64,000 nt of DNA from Gerris lacustris (GCA_951217055.1 OX578284.1:29972187-30036186); one strand, 5' to 3'; positions 1 to 12,816 are shown, counted from the first letter of the stretch. Numbers and translations: made by a program. Notes: generated by a model from the letters alone, not told the origin.

Positions 1-1660
1 AACTGTCCCAAAATAAATAATGCTAAAACTGCCAAAAAATCACAACAGTATTGTATTATTTCTTTATGTTTTTATTTTTAGCAAACTAACATAAAAGGCA
101 TACTTTAAAAACAAAGTATCTATTTGAGTTGACATGAATAACATTTTTGTAACAATAAATAATGTTAAATATCCTTATATGAATAGTTAAATTAGTGTGG
201 ATTTGTTTTAAGTATTTTGTATTTAAGATTTTATTTTATTTTAGAAACTATAATTTTACTGGCTAAAAGTTGATAAGGTAATAAGTACACTCTGTGGTTT
301 ATTAACACTTTTAAGGGGAGGAAAGAAAGGAAGAAAATTTTAAAATTGCCAATTTAATTTTAAATTTATATTTTCAAAGAGAAGAATAACAACATACTAT
401 TATTTATTAGGTTTTCTTTAATTATTACCATGTGAAAGATTTTTATTTTTTTATTTTTTTCATATTACAAAATTGGTTACTTATACTAAATTATTTATTT
501 TATTTTTAATTAAAAAAAAAGTGATGAAAAGATCGAGGATAAATAAAGTGAAGATGAAAAGAAAGGAAAACTAAAGCCATATTTTCCTGTAATAAAAGGA
601 AATTTTTGCTTGTTACAAAAACAAATTGTGATTTTAAAAAATTATGGACGTTGAGCATCACAGCTGCAATTTTTTTTTTTTTTTTTTTTTTCAAAAATAT
701 TGAATTGTTTATATCACAGTGATGTGGAATTAATAAGGAAGGATACTTTTTTTTATATTAATACAATTCATTTAAAAAATTAAGGGGAAAAATTAATTAT
801 CATAAATGATTAAATAGGGTAATCTAAAATATTATAATTATAATATAATGGGTAACAAGCTATAACGTGATTAAACAAAGTACATATTAAATATACCATA
901 AATTCACGATCAATTGACTTATCTTTGCAATATAACTGTACAACAAGTGGAAAAACGTTTTTATTTTTTTTTTTTTGCATTGATTTCTATAACTTTTAAA
1001 AATCTTAGGATTTTTTGACATTGTTTTTCCACTTCTTGCATTTTATATTATAGTACAAAAATTATTATTTACAAAATCTAGGAGATACATAATTGCCACA
1101 CTAGAGCAAAGAATTGACAAAAATTAAGCTTTAATATATTTAAGCTTCATTTTTTTTTTTTTTTTTAATATGTTTTTGCATAGCATGTTTCCTTTATGTA
1201 AATTTTAATGTTAGCAAAATTACATACTTTTTTGTGATTTTTTTTTTATATCTAAGTATATAAAATAATTACAATATTTCTATTTATTATATATACAAAT
1301 TAAATGTCAGTCAAATTAAAAGACTGTCTTTCTAAACCTTTTTCATTATTATTTATTTATTTATTTTTTTTTTTTTCATGTTTTTATAGTATATAATAAT
1401 ATTAAGGAAATTATTTTTTACTGAGGATATTTAAAATATGATAAAATGAACAAATTCACATTATTAAAGGAAATAAAATAAACTCTACTACCTTAAGTTT
1501 AACATTGTAAGGTTATTGTTTAGTGTATACTAGTATACACAAACCTAATGAAGTTGATTAGTGTATAAAATGAACAATTCATATTAAAATTAAATTAATA
1601 ATAATAATTTATTAGTCAGTGTGATTTACTCTTGTGAATCACAGGTGAGGTGTAAAATTA
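1..1660. other. AT-rich intergenic DNA, no gene seen
   Basis: Homopolymer A/T runs and simple AT-rich sequence. I see no exon, RNA gene or bounded transposon. The poly-T at 671-691 produces a meaningless lysine-rich reading frame on the minus strand. Confidence 0.7.
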
Positions 1661-1668
1661 ATGAAAAA

Positions 1669-1735
1669 CAACTATTTCATTAACCAAAATGTTTCTACCC
1701 TTACTTCAAGGTCATCTTCAGTCATTTTCTAATTT
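1669..1735 (-). repeat. Dispersed 'TGAAGATGACCTTGAA' repeat, minus copy
   Basis: Read on the minus strand it carries TGAAGATGACCTTGAAGTAA followed by GGGTAGAAACATTTTGG. The same block occurs on the plus strand at 2827-2890, and a shorter relative sits in the palindrome centre at 2105-2150. It is likely a transposon tail of unknown class. Confidence 0.55.
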
Positions 1736-1944
1736 TTCAAATTAGAATTTGAAACTACCACACCATTTTACAGAAATCATAACATAATTAATATAAAATA
1801 TTACAAATAAATGTTAATACTATAAAAAATAATTAAACATTTTTTGTATGTCGTTTTTATTTGGTTGTATTTTATTGTTTTAATTTCTCAATATCTTTTT
1901 TTATGTTAAATTACATTTAAAAAATACTTATTATCAAAAAAAAA

Positions 1945-2370
1945 TAATAAAACTAAAATATCCAAGCTTAGGGGGGATAATAAAAGGTACCGAACTCACC
2001 CAAAAAGTGTAAAATATCTAATTATGACTAGAGAGGTTAAAAAAGAAACACAACAATATTGTCACCACAATTTTTTTATAATTACTAGACGCGTTTCGAC
2101 TTACTATGTCATCTTCAGTATGCATACTGAAGATGACATTGTAAGTCGAAACGCATCTAGTAATTATAATAAAATTGTGGTGACAATATTGTTGTGTTTC
2201 TTTTTTAACCTCTCTAGTCATAATTATGAAGTGGTACCACAAAATCTCAGTCAAAACAACCCAACTATTTGTAAAATATCTCCCAATGGCAAATCACAAA
2301 TCACTTTTTTGGTCATTATGGTACTTTTTATTGTCTTCCCAAGTCCAAATCTTTTAGTTTTATTTTGATT
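1945..2370. repeat. Nested palindrome / fold-back element
   Basis: The inner arms, 2019-2122 and 2123-2226, are near-perfect reverse complements meeting at TATGCATA. As a result both strands translate to almost the same meaningless peptide. The outer arms near 1945-2005 and 2300-2370 are a diverged inverted pair sharing ATAAAAGGTACC-like and AAAAAGTG blocks. The layout suggests a long-inverted-repeat element with a younger fold-back at its centre. It has no coding potential. Confidence 0.8.
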
Positions 2371-2826
2371 TGTTTGTAATTCTTTCATTTTAATAGTTAA
2401 GAAATAAAAAATTAATTTTATAAACAAATGAAATGTGTATATCATTATATCATTTCAGAAAAAAAAAATAATAAAATATATTATATAATAACAATTTACC
2501 TGTATAAAGTCACAATTATAAAGAATTAAATGCTAACAGATTTTTGCTATTATAAGGAAAATTGTGAAAGATATAGTGCATATGATGTCTGCTACAAACG
2601 TAAATAGTGCAGTGTGCCAAAAGTAGGATAGTTTTTAGGCATGGTAGAAAATGAGTCTGGCCCTCGGGTTCATCTGAAAAATAGACTTTGTCCTCAGGAC
2701 ACTTATTCTAAAACGTCAGTCAGTTCTCAAAAGGTTTTAACTGTTAACATTCAAATAATTTTATCGACACTCTTGTAGAAATAGTAATTTTAAATTGACA
2801 CTCCAATGACTGTTAATAAATATATG

Positions 2827-2890
2827 ACTTCAGATGACCTTGAAATAAGGGTCGAAACATTTCGGTTAAATGTTTTGGAGAATTTTGTTA
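2827..2890 (+). repeat. Dispersed 'TGAAGATGACCTTGAA' repeat, plus copy
   Basis: Carries TCAGATGACCTTGAAATAAG and GGTCGAAACATTTCGG. It is the same family as 1669-1735 on the other strand. No boundaries can be set. Confidence 0.5.
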
Positions 2891-2899
2891 ATTTTAAAC

Positions 2900-4195
2900 C
2901 CTATCAGCGATCTGATTTCTCATGTAAATAATTCATGTTGATATGGAAACAGAATAACCTCTCCTACCTTCTATTATGAGGTTATTGTTAAGTGCATGAT
3001 TTAAACACATTCACACAGGATTTTGTTTGCCCTAGCTGTATTCCCGAATTTCCTTTGAAGGACAAGTGGATTGCCCACTTTACACATCTATTCCATGCAA
3101 TTATCAATACAAAACAAGTCTTACCTCTAGGATGCAAAATATCATAAGATACGTAGGGGTTTAGACTTTGGTTTCAGTGAGTTGTGATTATTGTAGCCAT
3201 TGAGATATACCAATCCCCAAATGTTTTGACTTCATACTTAATTATAATTTAATATCGAAAGCAGTAAATGGTAATTTTATAGTTACTCAAACATTTTTCA
3301 CAATTTTAAAGTTTATAAAATTATATAATGCAAAAATATTAGAAGTTTATTTATTAAATGTTGACTAACTTAATTCTGATGTTTTTATTTACTTATTCCA
3401 TTATGAATGTCAGATTATTTAAGCTCAATAGCAAATATTTCAATATAAGTTGTTTTTTTTCAGTTACTAACAGTAGGTAGGGTGACGATAGACTTGTCAT
3501 TTTTAGGTTGGTCATGTTCATTCAAAGTCTCAGTCAAAATAACTAACTTAATTTATAATATTGTTAACCACAAAACAATTTTTAATTAAATTAATTAGAA
3601 ACTTTAGAGTTTTGAAAGACAGTCTTACCATTTTATGTTACTTAACACATATTAAATTAAATTAGTATTAAAAAAGAAAATATTATATATATTTTTTTAG
3701 AATATATTTATTAATAAATATAAATGTGTAAAAATAAATAATAATAATAAAATTGGATGTTTAGAGCAGAATAAACACTTGGTGAATTATTGAAAACATT
3801 TTAAAATAATTAAATTTTTCAGACAGAAGGGTTTTAGTTGATAAAATTAAATCAAAATAATTATTTTATTGGATCATGTTTACTGTAATTGATAATAAGT
3901 ATCTTCTCAATAGGTCGATAGTTATCCAATCTCAGATGCTATTTTGTCAGATTAAGAGGTGGTAAAACAAAACACAATTGTTGTTTTCTCTAATAGACGC
4001 TACAGGCTACATACATGTTATTTAATTAAGAGAACTGGCTTAAAAAATAGTAAGCTATATTTGTTAAAGTGTGTCAAAACAAACAGTAATTTGAAGCATC
4101 ACATCATATCTTGCTACCACTCGTACCCCTTTCTTGTCATGAAGAAATGAGAGAACAATGTTACTTGAATAAGCTTCTTAACTTCCTCTTTACCT
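2900..4195. other. AT-rich intergenic DNA with one duplicated 39-bp segment
   Basis: No gene seen. A 39-bp segment at 3079-3117 (TTTACACATCTATTCCATGC and on) recurs exactly at 4450-4488 inside the Harbinger element. This hints at a second, decayed Harbinger fragment. Confidence 0.55.
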
Positions 4196-4198
4196 TTA

Positions 4199-4841
4199 AG
4201 CCTAGTTTACATTGGTAGAGTAAACGGTCGTGTAGCACTCTACCAAGCTACTAGGCTAATGTGAACGATACATAGTAAACGGTAGAGGATAGTGGATAAA
4301 AGTTGGTCGAGTAAATAAGCTAATGTGGTGGTAGAGTAGCTCGACTGTGGACAGGCCAGTAGACCCCCACCCCAGGTCCGTGACCCCTCTTCTCTGTAAA
4401 TCACACATTTTGTCTAACTCTTTTCCTCACAAATTTTTAAAAGTAAAAATTTACACATCTATTCCATGCAATTATCAATACAAAACAACATTAAAACAGC
4501 AACTATGATCATCAACCGCCATCAGAACTAAACTGTTAGAGCCCTTGTAGTTTAAATATTCACTACCACAGTTATGAGGGGCATTTATCAAAATATGTTT
4601 TCCATCGATAGCACCACAACATTCCGGAAAATTCCATAATTTTTTAAAACCTGTATGATGCTCTTCCAATCTTCTTGTGTAGCTGGGAAGTTCCTCACTC
4701 TACCAAGGCTACTATTCCAACATGTGCGAACGACTTTGGAGTCTCTACTAAAAAATAGCACGCTATTCTACTCGCCCGTCCCTGTGCTAAAAAGTAAGCT
4801 AGTACACTCGACCCTTTACTCTGCCAAGTGTAAACTAGGCT
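4199..4841 (-). mobile_element. Non-autonomous PIF/Harbinger element
   Basis: The terminal inverted repeats begin AGCCTAGTTTACA and are flanked on both sides by TTA (4196-4198 and 4842-4844). That matches the 3-bp TWA target duplication of PIF/Harbinger. Subterminal sequence repeats short blocks such as GGTAGAG and GCTACTAGGC. At 643 bp it is far too short for an autonomous copy. It retains a transposase fragment on the minus strand, which supports the class. Confidence 0.88.
4475..4669 (-). pseudogene. Harbinger (HARBI1-like, DDE_4) transposase fragment
   Basis: A 64-residue open frame reads NFPECCGAIDGKHILI, then NYKGSNSLVLMAVDDHSC. In Harbinger transposases the block around GAIDGKHI, NYKG and LMAVVD contains the catalytic Asp region, so the fragment covers the first DDE Asp and the sequence after it. 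The frame stops where a 39-bp segment also found at 3079 begins. The N-terminal and C-terminal parts of the enzyme are absent, so it cannot be active. Confidence 0.88.
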
Positions 4842-5002
4842 TTATAGCTAATAATCTCCTCATATATTATTCTTCCAACTTAACTGTTTTAAATATAAGT
4901 AGGCAAATTTTTTTAATGAGAAATTTGTATTTACTCTTTTACCTCTAACTTCCTGTAACACAGTCTTTTATTTTGTATACATAAATTATTCATAAAATAA
5001 TA

Positions 5003-5415
5003 CAGTAGAACCTCGCTTACATAACCCTCAATAACACGACAACCTCAATTACAAGTGCAATTTTCAAATCCCCTTGAGATTGCTATAACACATAATGTTA
5101 AATTAACCTCTATAACGCGACTATTATTATCCAAACAACCTCAATAACACGGATTTTTTCCAATTCACAACTTAACTCAGAACATCTACAAGTCATTTTG
5201 AGAAGTCAACCTCCATACAGGAATTCTGCGACTCTATACAGGAATGGGTCGACCTTGAACAAGTCTAGACTTGAAAACCCCGCCCTCGAACCTCGATATC
5301 ACGACTGATAGCCAAAATAATACCAATGATAACACGACCCTCAACAAAAAGAGCACCTCGATAACAAGACTGTTTCTCAAATCCCCTTGAGACACTTCTT
5401 ATCGAGGTACTACTG
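5003..5415. mobile_element. Pogo/Tigger-type MITE (Tc1/mariner superfamily)
   Basis: The ends are CAGTAGAACCTCG on the left and, inverted, CAGTAGTACCTCG on the right. Both are flanked by TA (5001-5002 and 5416-5417). CAGTRGWACCTCG ends with TA duplications are characteristic of pogo/Tigger elements. The 413-bp interior holds degenerate repeats of AACCTCAATAACACGAC and no transposase. Confidence 0.85.
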
Positions 5416-5419
5416 TATA

Positions 5420-6720
5420 TCCAAACAATAATTTATATAAGAGATAATTATCATTTTTATTCTTTACTACAAAAATCAGTGAAATTCTGCTCTTTTAAGA
5501 GGCTGGTGCAGATTAATTAATCAAAGACACCAATTAGTTCTTAATAGTGCTGCTGTTTAAAAAATTAATTTGTTTATTACAGATTTATCGATAAGCAATA
5601 ATTATTTTAAAAATTTAGTTTGAAATATTTAATTAGCTCTTCTTTAAAAAATATTTATGTTCTTAGCTGTTAATAATTAAGTGAGAATTTGTATAATAAA
5701 TATGCACTTTCTACCTGTACAAACAGCCATTCTTTTTATTTTTCCTGGTTATCTAAAAACTATAATGTACATATTTATCCATAGAAATGTGAGCTTAATT
5801 TCATTTATTATTAAGTTTTTTTTATAAAAGAGAAAGCTTTTTTTAATGCTTATATTTTAAAGCTATTTATTCTGCAACAGTCTCTTATTAGTATGCTATA
5901 AGAAATAATAAATTATTACCTATATTATACAAATTATTAAAAAACAAACAAATATTTCAAAACTTATTTACATTTTATTTGGAAACAAATACAATAACTT
6001 CATTTCAAAAAATTGTTCTGTATTTTACATATAAAAAAAGAAATAAATAAATAAAAAAGAAAATAAATACATGAAAAAACCCCAGATAATAAAGTTGTTT
6101 TGCAAATTTCCTCTTTGTTTCTGTAAGGACTATTTTTGGAGAAAGAAGTATAATAATTCTACCAATTTAAATTATTTTTTACTTTAAAAAAATATGATAT
6201 ATAATAATTATTTAAAAATATAAACAAATAATTTGATTGCATCAGCTCAAGAAATGTGTTATTTGTTAAAAGGTGTTTGATTTTATTATAGAATTTAGAA
6301 AAAGTTAAGTTTGGAATAAATAATGATACCATACTTACCTCTTTACAGTTTCACTATAGTTTGTATATTTATTTAAATAAATTTGATCATTAAGATGTAT
6401 TAGTTGTATATCACAAATATTATATTTTATCAACCCTTCTGTTATCATTACTTGATTGAATTCAAAGAGTTATTTTATTGTTTAACCCTGGAAGGCTTAT
6501 CGGCCATCACTTTGTGAACTGTTATTTTCACCCTTACAACTTACTTACCTATTGCACTAATCTCTGCGATGATTTCCCTTTTAAGAGTTCCACCTAGCTA
6601 ATTTTTCAAAAAAAAAAAAAGGGGGGTCTAATTGTATAGTATTGTGTTATAATTGGAGGTTAAGTCATGAGTTAGTCAAAATGAACTATCTAACCATTTT
6701 GCATTTAAATATTACATTGT
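5420..6720. other. AT-rich intergenic DNA, no gene seen
   Basis: Long A/T stretches and short homopolymers. I saw no exon-like block, inverted-repeat element or RNA gene. Confidence 0.65.
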
Positions 6721-7142
6721 CGTTAACGATACCTAGTCCCGAATTAAGCTTTCAATTTTTCCACAAGTCTAGGAATCGACATTTACGATAATAGAACTAG
6801 GCCGAGAAATAACGCTTATAATTATTTACATAGGAGGCCCGGGCCCGTGGTTTGAACCCCGGCGCTGGGGTCTATTTTTCCCTGTCTGTCTCCTGTTATT
6901 AATAATAATTATAATTTGATTTAAAATAAAAAATTTTGTTTGTGTGCATGTGGAAGAGAAACAAATGGGCGCAGAAAGGTTGCAACTTATAAGACCAAAA
7001 ATGGGCTAATAATGACTTACCATCCAAATTTCGCAAAAATTAAGCGATGTCAGAAACTGAATTTTGTCTTAGAATTTTTTGAAATCGGATTCATCAAAAT
7101 TTTTCTATTATTAACTACGGGAAACAGACAGAGAAAAATACA

Positions 7143-7219
7143 CTCCAGAGCCGGGATTTGAACCACGGGTCTCCTGTATTTCCAGTACAGATGCTCTTAC
7201 CAACTAAGCTACGCAGGAG
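7143..7219 (-). repeat. tRNA-derived SINE head, copy 1
   Basis: On the minus strand it folds as a tRNA: A box TAGCTTAGTTGGTAAGAGC, anticodon stem CTGTA/TACAG with loop CTGGAAA (GGA), B box GGTTCAAATCC, and a nearly paired acceptor stem CTCCTGC/GCTGGAG-like. GGA would be serine, but the long variable arm of a serine tRNA is missing. A near-identical copy 330 bp away shares its downstream body. It is therefore read as a SINE head and not a working tRNA gene. Confidence 0.7.
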
Positions 7220-7470
7220 AATGATTTTTCACAACTAGTCCCGAATCCAAGCTTTCAATATTCATATACATTTAGAAAGTCAATATTTATGACATTAGAA
7301 CTAAACCGAGAATTAACGCTTATAATTATAAAGTACTCAATTAGTACCTGTACCTTGTACAATCAATTCGAAATTCAATTTTTAAGTTTTTGGTAGTTTT
7401 CATACTACGGAAAGTTTAAATTTTAATTTAAATCAAATTATAACTATGGGAAACAGACAGAGAAAAATAC

Positions 7471-7548
7471 CCTCCAGCGCCGGGATTTGAACCACGGGTC
7501 TCCTGTATTTCCAGTACAGATGCTCTTACCAACTAAGCTACGCAGGAG
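7471..7548 (-). repeat. tRNA-derived SINE head, copy 2
   Basis: Nearly identical to the copy at 7143-7219, with the same A and B boxes and GGA loop. The acceptor stem is better preserved (CTCCTGC paired with GCTGGAG). The 3' body matches the first copy for about 120 bp. It is probably a recent duplicate or sister insertion. Confidence 0.7.
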
Positions 7549-7769
7549 AATGATTTTTCACTGCCGTAATCGATAACTAGTCCTGAATCCAAGCTTTCAA
7601 TATTCATATACATTTAGAAAGTCAATATTTATGACATTAGAACTAAACCGAGAATTAACGCTTATAATTTTTCTCTGTCTGTTTCCCGTAGTTAATAATA
7701 ATTATAATTTGATTTAAATTAAAATTTAAACTTTCCGTAGTATGAAAACTACCAAAAACTTAAAAATTG

Positions 7770-8060
7770 AATTTCAAAATTTTTTCGTTCATCAGAACGA
7801 TTACATAGCTTCCGTTACCTTTGGTAAGCTCGGAAGCAAAATCTAGTTTTAAAGATAATTATAAAAGATAAATCTGATTTAGATGAAAATCAAAAACGAA
7901 ATGTAAGCTGTTAAAAAACCTGTTAAAAACTTTCAAATTTGTTTAATAATAAACTATTTAAATTAGATATTATGGAATTTAAATACTCAGTAGTACTATG
8001 TATATGGGAAAGAATTGCTCGAGTTTGTTGGCCAATTTTTTATTTTCTTTCTTTCAACAC
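7770..8060 (+). repeat. Family A terminus joined to family D repeat
   Basis: 7770-7840 ends with the family A stem-loop GCTTCCGTTACC...CGGAAGC. It runs directly into AAATCTAGTTTTAAAGATAA, the start of family D. Family D recurs at 14565-14760 and 33005-33190, always with AAATCTAGTT, then ATAAATCTGATTTAG, then CACTATGTATATG-like blocks. No coding potential. Confidence 0.65.
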
Positions 8061-8188
8061 ATTAGGACCGTGTACAATTGTATTGTTTTGTCTTGTGATT
8101 AATTGCAACATATATAATAATTTATTTATCGCATTAGCCTCCACTAACAGCTAACAACCACTGTTGTGAAATATCTCTTCACCTACGG

Positions 8189-8276
8189 GTTTTATTCCTA
8201 GTCCCTTGGTGTTTGAACCTGAAGATATAGGCTATGTAGGTACCATTGAGCAAACCCCCCTCTTAGGAATAAAACG
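8189..8276. repeat. Short hairpin
   Basis: GGGTTTTATTCCTAG near 8190 is matched by the inverse CTTAGGAATAAAAC near 8260, giving a stem of about 15 bp with a 60-bp loop. It may be a small MITE. No target duplication is visible. Confidence 0.4.
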
Positions 8277-8339
8277 GAAATCTCCTTTGTTTGGACATTA
8301 AAACAGACTAGATTCAGAAAATAATTACTTAATCCTCTC

Positions 8340-11300
8340 TAACTACACCTTTTTTACACTGTGAAAATAAAATAAATAAAATTCATTTTTTATAAATGAA
8401 ATTTCTTGTAATGCAAATGTAATTTAAGCAGTCAAAATTAAAGGTTACAAACAATAAAAAAATATTTATAGCTTTACACAAAATTATTAAATTTTATATT
8501 AAGAGTAATAAGAAATAAGTAAATTAAAAAAAAGATACAATTAACTATAATCTAAAGAGGCAAAAATATTATTATAAAAAAGTTGTCCTTTTTTATATAC
8601 AACTTATTTCATTTTCTAAATAATTATTTCCTCTTTTTTACATTTAAATTTATGTAACTATCTTCAAGCTTAATAAAAAATAAATAAATAATATATAATA
8701 AACTTATATTATATTAATTAATATATTATGTATATATATTTTTATTTTATTAGTATTTATAACATTATTTTAATTATAAGGAACATTTTTTTGTTTCCGT
8801 TAAAAAAAATCCTGACAAACAAATTATAAATATATATATATATATATTTAGAAATAAATATGTAAGGCCTATTCTTACCACCTGTGTTTTTTTACGAAGA
8901 ACAAGATGTTATTATTTAAGAGATTGCTATTATAAGTAAATGGTTGTGTTTTTGTTTTGTTTTTAAGTAAGATAATCTTCTAAGTAGCTACCCATTCATA
9001 TAGTTTTACTCTTTGAGTTTTGTTTGCGGTAAGTTTTTTACATAATCTCAGTGAAACATCGATACAGAATAATTTATGGAACATTTGATAGCTCAAAATG
9101 TACACTGCTTTGAGACGAACTCAATGATTCTTAGTAGGTTGAGAGAGAGAGAAAAAAAAAAAAACCCTATTGTGTAGAGTTTCCGGTAATCTCCGGACAG
9201 CAAAGTGACAGTTTATTTGAGAATAACCCGGTAGGGTTTAGATTCGGTTTTGGCGGGATCCTTTGTACAGAGATTTGTCCTTTAATAAAGATAGTTAATC
9301 ACGTATTTTTTTATAATATGAATATATGAATGTTTTGTTCGAGGAGTTATTGGCCTGAACTCATGGCAAGTGGAGATCTTTTGCAGAATTCCTGCGTCTT
9401 ATAGGAATTAAAGGAATTGATAAAAAATAATCCTAATTCATAAAGAACTTGACTATTTCATAGTTTCTATCCACAGAAGTCTTTCTATAAGATTATTTTA
9501 CTTAATAAAAATAATTGTGATAAGAATGAGCTCATACAATTTTTTAATTATTATTTATTTAATTTTTAAAATTAATGTTACACAATTATTATTCAAGAAG
9601 AAAACATTGTTTATTATATTTATTTATTTATAAAACATTTTATTTTATCTTTGGAATCAAAAAGGAATTTTAAAAAGCAAATAGATGAAGAATAGGATTT
9701 TTTTTTATATATGTGGAAGGTTTGAAGGCTCATAGAGCTTGAGCAGATAAAGAGAAGGTAATGGAAATTACTTTTTCCTTATTTTACAGCATTATTTTAT
9801 TATAACATTTAATTATATTTATTTTATATAGGAAAATTTAACATTTTTTTAAAATTATATTTAGATTTGTTTTTGTTTATACATAATGTGATTAATAATA
9901 AGTATTTTTTTAATTTTATGAATAATAAAGTTAGGTAAAAATAAGAAAAATTAAAAAAAAAAAAAAATCACAATATATTTCTTACTCTGCTTTTTCAATA
10001 TGACTTCAAATTAATTTAACATACAAAGAGGAATAACTTGTGAAGTTCAATCCACATTTTAAGCTATTTTCTTAAATTCTCATCAAGACTAATTTAGATC
10101 ATTACAGGACAGAGTAATCTTATAACAGCCACGCTTAGCCAATTTTATATGGGGTAACCTATTAAACTATAGAATGTGAAAAACAACATGTTTTTTCATT
10201 GACCGATTTTTAAAAAAGAAAAAAAAACAAAAACATATTTCAAAACTTTCATTGGTTTTTCTTCTTTTGATACATTAGCATAAGCTTTAAATGTATACTC
10301 GCATTTATTCTCTGACCATTCTATGTACTCTGAGCACTTTTATCTTAATGTAACAAAATGAAAAACTAGTTTATTTCGCATTCCATAATTTACAGTTGAT
10401 ATAATAAAACAGTTCTTACTTCTGTGATAATTGAACCAGATTTCAGTGTTTAGATAGTAATTTCTAAGGTTTTACCACTTGACTAAGCTAATCCTCTTAT
10501 TTTTGGTTACTAATCCTCTTTGTTAGTAATAATTCTAAATAATAAATTAATCACATATTGCTGAAAGGAGATCTGTCCATTTTTTGACGGAATTGGCTTT
10601 TATGCATTTTTGTGATCTAGAAGCTTAGGCTCTAGTGCAAAAACGACACTTATCCAATAACTCCCATATTTACATTTATCATGTAGCCCAGAAAGGATAC
10701 ATGTCCAGGCCATATCCCTTTTTTTACATAAACACATATTTAAGGTCACGAAACAACGATAATGAACTTTTTTTTCATTTCCTGTAAAATTTAATTTTGG
10801 ACATATCTTCTTTCTGCAATATGTGCTTCAAATATAATAAAATTAAAAAAAAAATGAATGATAAATAAGTAAAAATGTAAAAAAAAAAGAACTTAATCCT
10901 TATTTTTTATTTATTTTAATTTGAATATTATACATTTTTAAAATAAGAAAGGATTTAAAATCTTATTTGTTTATTGAAATTTTTATTTATACAATTAGTT
11001 AAAATTTTCCTACTTTAGAAAAACCTTTTGGAAAAAAGTGCTGTATTTTCAATTAAAATTAAATAATTTAAGTTATAAAATATAAATACAAGTTTATTTT
11101 AAAATTGATTAAGAGAGTAGGCTTCTTAAAAATGATTTTTTTATTATCATTTCTTAGTTTTAAAGTGAAATAGAAGATTAAAATTAAGTGGATTTTGGGT
11201 AATCAATGTTTTTAGATGAATACCTCTAAATTTTTTAATTCTTCTGTGATATTTGAAGACATAAATTTAAACACACATCACCTGATATTTTATCTGAATT

Positions 11301-12660
11301 ATTTTATAGAGCTAATGAAAATAAAAAGTGAAAAATAGATCCATTGATTCCCAAAAGCATTCAATTTAATATCTATACTAAAATTGGAGATAACTCAGAA
11401 TTATTTAATCATAACAAAACTTAAAACTAGTAACACTTTTAATGGCTGATTAAGGCAGAAAGAGGTTTAAGAAAAAGATATAAAATTTTACTTAGTATTT
11501 TACTAAAATATAAATTTTAGAGGAATAATTTATTAAAATTCTCTACGCTTACCTCGCTGGCACACCATTTCTTATAAAACAAATTACCATTAAATGCACT
11601 AGATTATCATTTAATATTTGGCAGTCAGAAGCAATTCTAAAAACGATTTTTTTTTGGTAAATTCCTAGCCTTTTTCACAAAATATTATTTACACTAATAG
11701 TAATATTTTTTTATTAAAAAAAAAAACAACTGATTTTAGCAATAGATTTAGATCAAGGAATGCTACAGAAATTTGATAATAAGATTTTGCTCGCAACAAT
11801 TGTATTTTAGAAGTTTTCCAAGGGGAAATAAAATAATTTCAACAGGGCTTATAGGTATTTATTTTATTTTTTTAGTCTTAAAGGGGATTTCTAAAAAACC
11901 AATAAATTTTCTTTATCAATGTTTTAAAAGCTGAATTTTCAAATGGTAGAGAGGTTACACATTTTATTCCATGCAGTGAGTACTTAAAAGTTAAAAAATA
12001 CTTTTTTTTAGTGTATTACATTTTCTTAACATTTGAATTATAATTAAAAAATATTTTTAGAGGACAAATTTGATTAATTTGCAGTCAAATATTAGCAGAG
12101 TAAGAAGTTTAAATTATTATTTAATATGCATTTATTTATTTAGCAGAATTGCCTTTTAAAAACTCTGCTATTATAAAAAAATGTAAATAATGGTTTTAAC
12201 ATAAACATCTGGCTTTGATGTAACACACCTTGAACTTTATGTTGTTTAATATTTTTGTTTATAACTTGTTTTTAGGTTCAAAGACCTTTGGATTTTGCAT
12301 TGTAATAAATTAATATTTACTTATAAATTTTTATTGCGAGTAAGGTTTTAAAGCAAATCTTAAAATTACACACAAATTATAAAGATAAGAAATTGCAACA
12401 CTCATTTTTTTTTTTTTTTTTCTTTTTCAAGTTAATTGGTCCTTTTAAAGAAAGAGTTCAGTTTCAATATTTATTTATTTATATATATTATATATTTTTT
12501 TAAATACATATTACATTATTTAAAGTTTTATTTTAATTAGTGGAAATTAATTCCTTTTTTTAATGGGAAGATTAAGCTTTATTTTTTATTAATAAAAAGC
12601 TTTTTTATAACAAAAGTTGTTAAGCTTCATACAAATGAAGCGCAAGATAAGATAAAATAG
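8340..12660. other. AT-rich DNA 3' of RhoBTB, no gene seen
   Basis: Very AT-rich, with a TA microsatellite near 8831-8848 and many A or T runs. No exon-like block or complete transposon was recognised. Part of it may be the 3' UTR or downstream flank of RhoBTB. Confidence 0.65.
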
Positions 12661-12671
12661 TGACGTTTTCT

Positions 12672-12677
12672 TTTATT
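12672..12677 (-). promoter_or_regulatory. Candidate polyadenylation signal of RhoBTB
   Basis: AATAAA on the minus strand, about 140 nt downstream of the RhoBTB stop. The surrounding DNA is AT-rich and chance hexamers are common, so this is only a position-based candidate. Confidence 0.35.
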
Positions 12678-12816
12678 TAAAAAGTTCGTCCCGCCCTCTT
12701 TTATGGTCTATGCCGCATCCTCATAAAATTGCAATTTAAACCCAAAGCATGAGTAGAACAGTAGTTGTGAGGAGAGCAATAGCCGCCGTCACTATAAGGG
12801 CGGGTAATAGCCAGAG

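Larger units (their letters stand above)
6725..7740. repeat. Cluster of three tRNA-SINE-like units with flanking inverted repeats
   Basis: Two near-identical units (about 7130-7330 and 7455-7670) carry a tRNA-like head and the body AGCTTTCAATATTCATATAC. A third, diverged unit lies at 6725-6880. Segments of about 65 bp containing TTTAAATTTTAATTTAAATC and AAACAGACAGAG lie inverted at 7403-7467 and 7668-7738. Between 6940 and 7125 there is a fragment of dispersed family A. This looks like repeated insertion and local duplication. Confidence 0.75.

Noticed and set aside
2018..2368. Two frames on opposite strands with nearly the same peptide
   Set aside because: A by-product of the palindrome; the reading frames have no independent support.
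7143..7548. Two genuine tRNA-Ser genes
   Set aside because: No long variable arm, mismatched acceptor pair, and a shared SINE body downstream.
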